In this document: positions 5,900 through 7,963 of the stretch, one piece after another
How positions within the stretch are numbered: the first letter of the stretch is position 1
Layout: each line of letters opens with the position of its first letter
NCBI GenBank assembly: GCA_013153825.1
Contig: JAADDP010000043.1
Span: 1 to 7,963 of the forward strand
DNA: 7,963 nt
DNA from: Campylobacterota bacterium
Lineage (GTDB): Bacteria; Campylobacterota; Campylobacteria; Campylobacterales; Sulfurovaceae
Reading direction: 5' to 3'
Notes under the pieces: generated by a model
The model's input: the letters and a program-made list of their open reading frames with translations, nothing else
What the model was told of the DNA's origin: nothing
Database searches by the model: none
Position numbers and translations under genes: made by a program

Positions 5900-6823
5900 C
5901 TATTTTCCACCCTTAATGGTAAAAAAAGTGTAACTCCCCCTCGATACTCTATCTATATAACTACCAACCATATCTTGAAATATCGCCTTTGATGTCTCAT
6001 TAAAGAGTATATCAATATCCTCTTGAGTTAATGGTCTCTTCCTAATAGTATCTAAGATATCCTCTCTACTATAGTTTGAGCTATCCATATTTCTACTATA
6101 TACTCTTGAGGTTATATTTATTGGAACTTTACTACCAAACTTTAAAGATATCTCTCTCAAGCTCTGGTAGTCTATACCCTCAACACCATATGCTGGGGGT
6201 CTATCTATTGAGCCTATATCAACTCTTGTAACACCATCTAGAGTCTCAAGAAAGCTATTAAGTTTTGATATCTCAATATCACTATCATTTATACCCTTTA
6301 CAAAGAGTATCTCCAATATCAACTCATTTTTAAACTTTTCTGAAAACTCAACAATACCCCTCTTTATATCCTCTATATCTATGGAGTTCTCAGCCCTATC
6401 CAGCCTCTTGAGACATCTAGCTGTAGCACAATCTAGAGATAGCTTAACTGTATCAAATCTAGCCAATATATCTTGAATATTCCTATCTGATATTGTGCTT
6501 GAGTTTGATAGAATGAGACTTCTACTTCTCCCCTTAACCCTATTTATACCATCTATAAGCTCCCCAAGATGGGGGTATAGGGTCGGCTCTCCATTTGCAG
6601 TCACTGTGACTACTGAGATATCTCTATGCTCTTTTAGAACTCTGGTAAGCTCCTCCAATATGGTATCAACTGCTATAATATCACTATATCTGGATATAAC
6701 TTTAGATGGTTCAAGTTCACAATAGAGGCAATCAAAATTGCACTGCTTTCCCATCGGACTTAAATCTATACCTAGAGATTTTCCAAACCTCCTTGAGTTT
6801 ATAGGCCCAAAAACTATCCCCAT
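5900..6823 (-). CDS. COG0731-family radical SAM protein with C-terminal winged-helix-like domain
   Basis: A 307-residue radical SAM enzyme with the family N-terminus FGPINSRRFGKSLGID and the iron-sulfur motif C28-x3-C32-x2-C35 (CNFDCLYC). ANGEPTLYP (76-84) matches the GEP-type SAM-binding strand, and VKLSLD near 126-131 a later barrel strand. The family is annotated as related to archaeal tRNA wyosine synthase TYW1, but no cysteine precedes C28. The second cluster TYW1 needs is therefore absent, and wyosine synthesis is unlikely; the substrate is unknown. About 252-307 (SREDILDTIRKRPLTQEDI ... RGSYTFFTIKGG) looks like a winged helix. The ATG lies 12 bases after the outer-membrane protein stop, with only a weak GAGTGG ribosome site, suggesting cotranscription and coupling. 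The TAG stop (5900-5902) has no convincing terminator. Confidence 0.9.
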   Translation of the reverse strand: MGIVFGPINSRRFGKSLGIDLSPMGKQCNFDCLYCELEPSKVISRYSDIIAVDTILEELTRVLKEHRDISVVTVTANGEPTLYPHLGELIDGINRVKGRSRSLILSNSSTISDRNIQDILARFDTVKLSLDCATARCLKRLDRAENSIDIEDIKRGIVEFSEKFKNELILEILFVKGINDSDIEISKLNSFLETLDGVTRVDIGSIDRPPAYGVEGIDYQSLREISLKFGSKVPINITSRVYSRNMDSSNYSREDILDTIRKRPLTQEDIDILFNETSKAIFQDMVGSYIDRVSRGSYTFFTIKGGK

Positions 6824-6835
6824 GGAGAGACCACT

Positions 6836-7720
6836 CTAGAATGAGTATCCGAGACCGAAGTAGCCAACGGAGCTAATCATATCGAAATCATGCTCATATG
6901 GAGCTAATGTCTCAGAGTCTAAGTTTGCTCCACTTGTATCTATAACCATCTTATCTACACTCCATTTAGAGTATCTATAACCTATCGTGGCAAAAACTCT
7001 TGGGCTTAGAGTCAAAAATCCCCACTTAAATTTCGTTGTAAATGGGGTGAAATATAGCCCTATGTTGTACTCTTGAAATGTTCCATCTACATCGAAATCA
7101 CTCTTTGCATAATCATTCTCAACACTACCTGTCTGGTATGCGTAACTCGCTACACCATATACGGAGAGTTTATTTGAGATTAATCCATGTTGAAAGGTCA
7201 CTGTTGGTCCAATCTTATATGTCATGATATCTGTCTGGCTATCCTCATATAGATTTTTTCCATCAGATAATCCACCCATATTGTTCTGGAAAAAGTCTAA
7301 ATTTGGTGTAGCATTCTTTGAAGAGTCAATCCATGGGAGGGAAGCTCCAACAACAAGCCCAACCCCTAAGTAGTTATCCTCATCTCTATGAATAACATCA
7401 TATCCAACCCTAAAGTTTATATCCAACCCCTTTACCCTATACTCCATCTCTGGAATGGAGAGGGCATCTGCAAAGTTGTTGTAAGTCTGCTGAGCCTGAA
7501 TTAGATTTTTTGAGTCATACCAAGTGAAGTCATATCCATAGAAGAGTGTCTCCCCAAAGTTAGAGTGTCTTGTACCGACTGTGAAACTCTCAATATCATT
7601 ATCTATACTACTTGTGAGACCTAGAAATCCACCCTCCATTGTGAAAGTTCCCGTTCCAAACTGGAACTCAGAAGCTGAGGAGAAGCTTACACATAAAGCC
7701 AAAATTAAAGATTTTCTCAT
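6836..7720 (-). CDS. Outer-membrane beta-barrel protein, function unknown
   Basis: This 294-residue protein has a Sec signal peptide (MRKSLILALCVSFSSAS, cleavage likely near residues 16-18). The mature chain alternates polar and hydrophobic residues with abundant Tyr, Phe, Trp and Gly, as in transmembrane beta-strands (for example 50-68, 99-111, 117-128, 166-177, 184-195, 215-227, 235-250). It ends in GYFGLGYSF, a last strand with C-terminal phenylalanine, the usual recognition signal for the BAM complex. An Asp/Asn-rich segment at 134-165 may be a surface loop. The barrel size suggests about 10-12 strands. I cannot assign a substrate or named family. A strong ribosome site and an AT-rich promoter region precede it. 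The radical SAM gene follows 12 bases downstream. Cys10 is not a lipobox, because leucine precedes it. Confidence 0.85.
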   Translation of the reverse strand: MRKSLILALCVSFSSASEFQFGTGTFTMEGGFLGLTSSIDNDIESFTVGTRHSNFGETLFYGYDFTWYDSKNLIQAQQTYNNFADALSIPEMEYRVKGLDINFRVGYDVIHRDEDNYLGVGLVVGASLPWIDSSKNATPNLDFFQNNMGGLSDGKNLYEDSQTDIMTYKIGPTVTFQHGLISNKLSVYGVASYAYQTGSVENDYAKSDFDVDGTFQEYNIGLYFTPFTTKFKWGFLTLSPRVFATIGYRYSKWSVDKMVIDTSGANLDSETLAPYEHDFDMISSVGYFGLGYSF

Positions 7721-7725
7721 TAGAA

Positions 7726-7732
7726 CTCCTTT
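7726..7732 (-). promoter_or_regulatory. Strong Shine-Dalgarno of the outer-membrane protein gene
   Basis: AAAGGAG on the minus strand lies five bases before the ATG at 7720-7718. It confirms the start that gives the signal peptide and suggests high expression. Confidence 0.8.
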
Positions 7733-7753
7733 CCTTAAAATATATAATTTAAC

Positions 7754-7759
7754 ATTATA
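7754..7759 (-). promoter_or_regulatory. Candidate -10 box of the outer-membrane protein operon
   Basis: TATAAT on the minus strand, 33 bases before the ATG, within an almost pure A+T stretch (7736-7815). No TTGACA-like -35 lies 17 bp upstream, but a direct repeat ATTTAGTT with 11-bp period (7768-7775 and 7779-7786) covers the region. Periodic A/T blocks upstream of a -10 are described for Campylobacter promoters. Chance matches are easy in this context. Confidence 0.5.
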
Positions 7760-7875
7760 TATACAATAACTAAATTTAAACTAAATATCTATATATGTAA
7801 AATTTAATTTATCAATCTCCTCAGGTAGACGGATAGGGAATTGCTAAATATGTGCTTATTTTGGAGGAGGAATAT

Positions 7876-7963
7876 CTAAACATTAAACCTAAAGTGCATT
7901 ATATCCCCATCTTGGACGATATAATCTTTTCCCTCCAATCTCATCTTTCCAGCCTCTTTGGCA
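7876..7963 (-). CDS. ychF: YchF/OLA1-type ribosome-associated P-loop NTPase, C-terminal end only (truncated by window edge)
   Basis: Only the last 28 codons and the TAG stop (7876-7878) are in the window. The visible end reads AKEAGKMRLEGKDYIVQDGD followed by IMHFRFNV, which matches the highly conserved C-terminal TGS domain of YchF (the E. coli protein ends in a very similar way, with D-G-D-V-M-x-F-x-F-N-V). YchF is a cytoplasmic ATP-preferring NTPase that binds ribosomes and is linked to stress responses. The P-loop domain lies to the right, outside the window. The outer-membrane gene starts 155 bases downstream on the same strand and has its own candidate promoter, so it is probably a separate unit. 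No clear terminator was found in between. Confidence 0.92.
   Translation of the reverse strand, partial: AKEAGKMRLEGKDYIVQDGDIMHFRFNV

Larger units (their letters stand above)
7721..7875. other. Intergenic region between ychF and the outer-membrane protein gene
   Basis: These 155 bases hold the ribosome site and candidate -10 of the outer-membrane gene and an AT-rich block. A CTCCTC/GAGGAG inverted repeat (7817-7822 and 7864-7869) has a 41-base spacer, too long for a convincing terminator. No open reading frame of note was found on either strand. Confidence 0.6.

Noticed and set aside
7689..7694. Lipoprotein signal at Cys10 of the outer-membrane protein
   Set aside because: The residue before the cysteine is leucine, not Gly/Ala/Ser, and the protein has a barrel with C-terminal Phe.
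7817..7869. CTCCTC/GAGGAG inverted repeat as the ychF terminator
   Set aside because: A 41-base loop and no T-run after the stem.
7863..7870. GGAGGAGG on the plus strand as a ribosome site for a right-edge gene
   Set aside because: No suitable start codon follows and the minus strand here encodes the conserved YchF C-terminus.

Overview
The window is AT-rich (roughly 36-37% G+C by eye), densely packed bacterial chromosome. A Campylobacterota (epsilonproteobacterial) origin is the best guess. It rests on the MSHA/Cts-type pilus gene order, the form of the COG0731 radical SAM protein (SRRFGKSLGIDLSP... CNFDCLYCELEP), tRNA genes with encoded CCA, and promoters with a strong -10 and a poor -35. 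This is inference from family resemblance; no search was run. Codon choice leans to AGA/AGG (Arg), ATA (Ile) and GAG (Glu). GATC is almost absent: one site was found in about 8 kb.

Left part (1-4308, + strand): a tight four-gene block for a type IV pilus or type II secretion-like machine. It holds a left-truncated membrane protein with a periplasmic TPR domain (MshN-like), a small exported protein of unknown function, a GspE/PilB/MshE assembly ATPase and a GspF/PilC/MshG inner-membrane platform protein. Gaps are 2-15 bases. The block ends in a clear intrinsic terminator (4313-4348).

Middle (4349-5663, + strand): a two-gene operon, hxlA-hxlB, joined by an ATGA overlap. The genes encode 3-hexulose-6-phosphate synthase and 6-phospho-3-hexuloisomerase, the two signature enzymes of the ribulose monophosphate (RuMP) pathway. 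They either fix formaldehyde onto ribulose 5-phosphate or run backwards to make ribulose 5-phosphate from fructose 6-phosphate. The leader upstream has a -10 box, a 12-bp palindrome and possible small hairpins.

Right part (5664-7963, - strand): two tandem tRNA-Asn(GTT) genes convergent with hxlB, driven by a perfect-consensus sigma70 promoter (TTGACA, 17 bp, TATAAT). Upstream of them is a pair made of an outer-membrane beta-barrel protein and, 12 bases downstream of it, a COG0731 radical SAM protein. The last 88 bases are the 3' end of ychF. No stretch of more than 300 bases lacks a gene. No mobile element, CRISPR array or integrase was seen. Nothing here amounts to a clearly new system. The most unusual signals are the GATC depletion with matching codon switching, the RuMP gene pair in this apparent lineage, the degenerate c-di-GMP-type motifs of the GspE protein, and the compensated tRNA pair.
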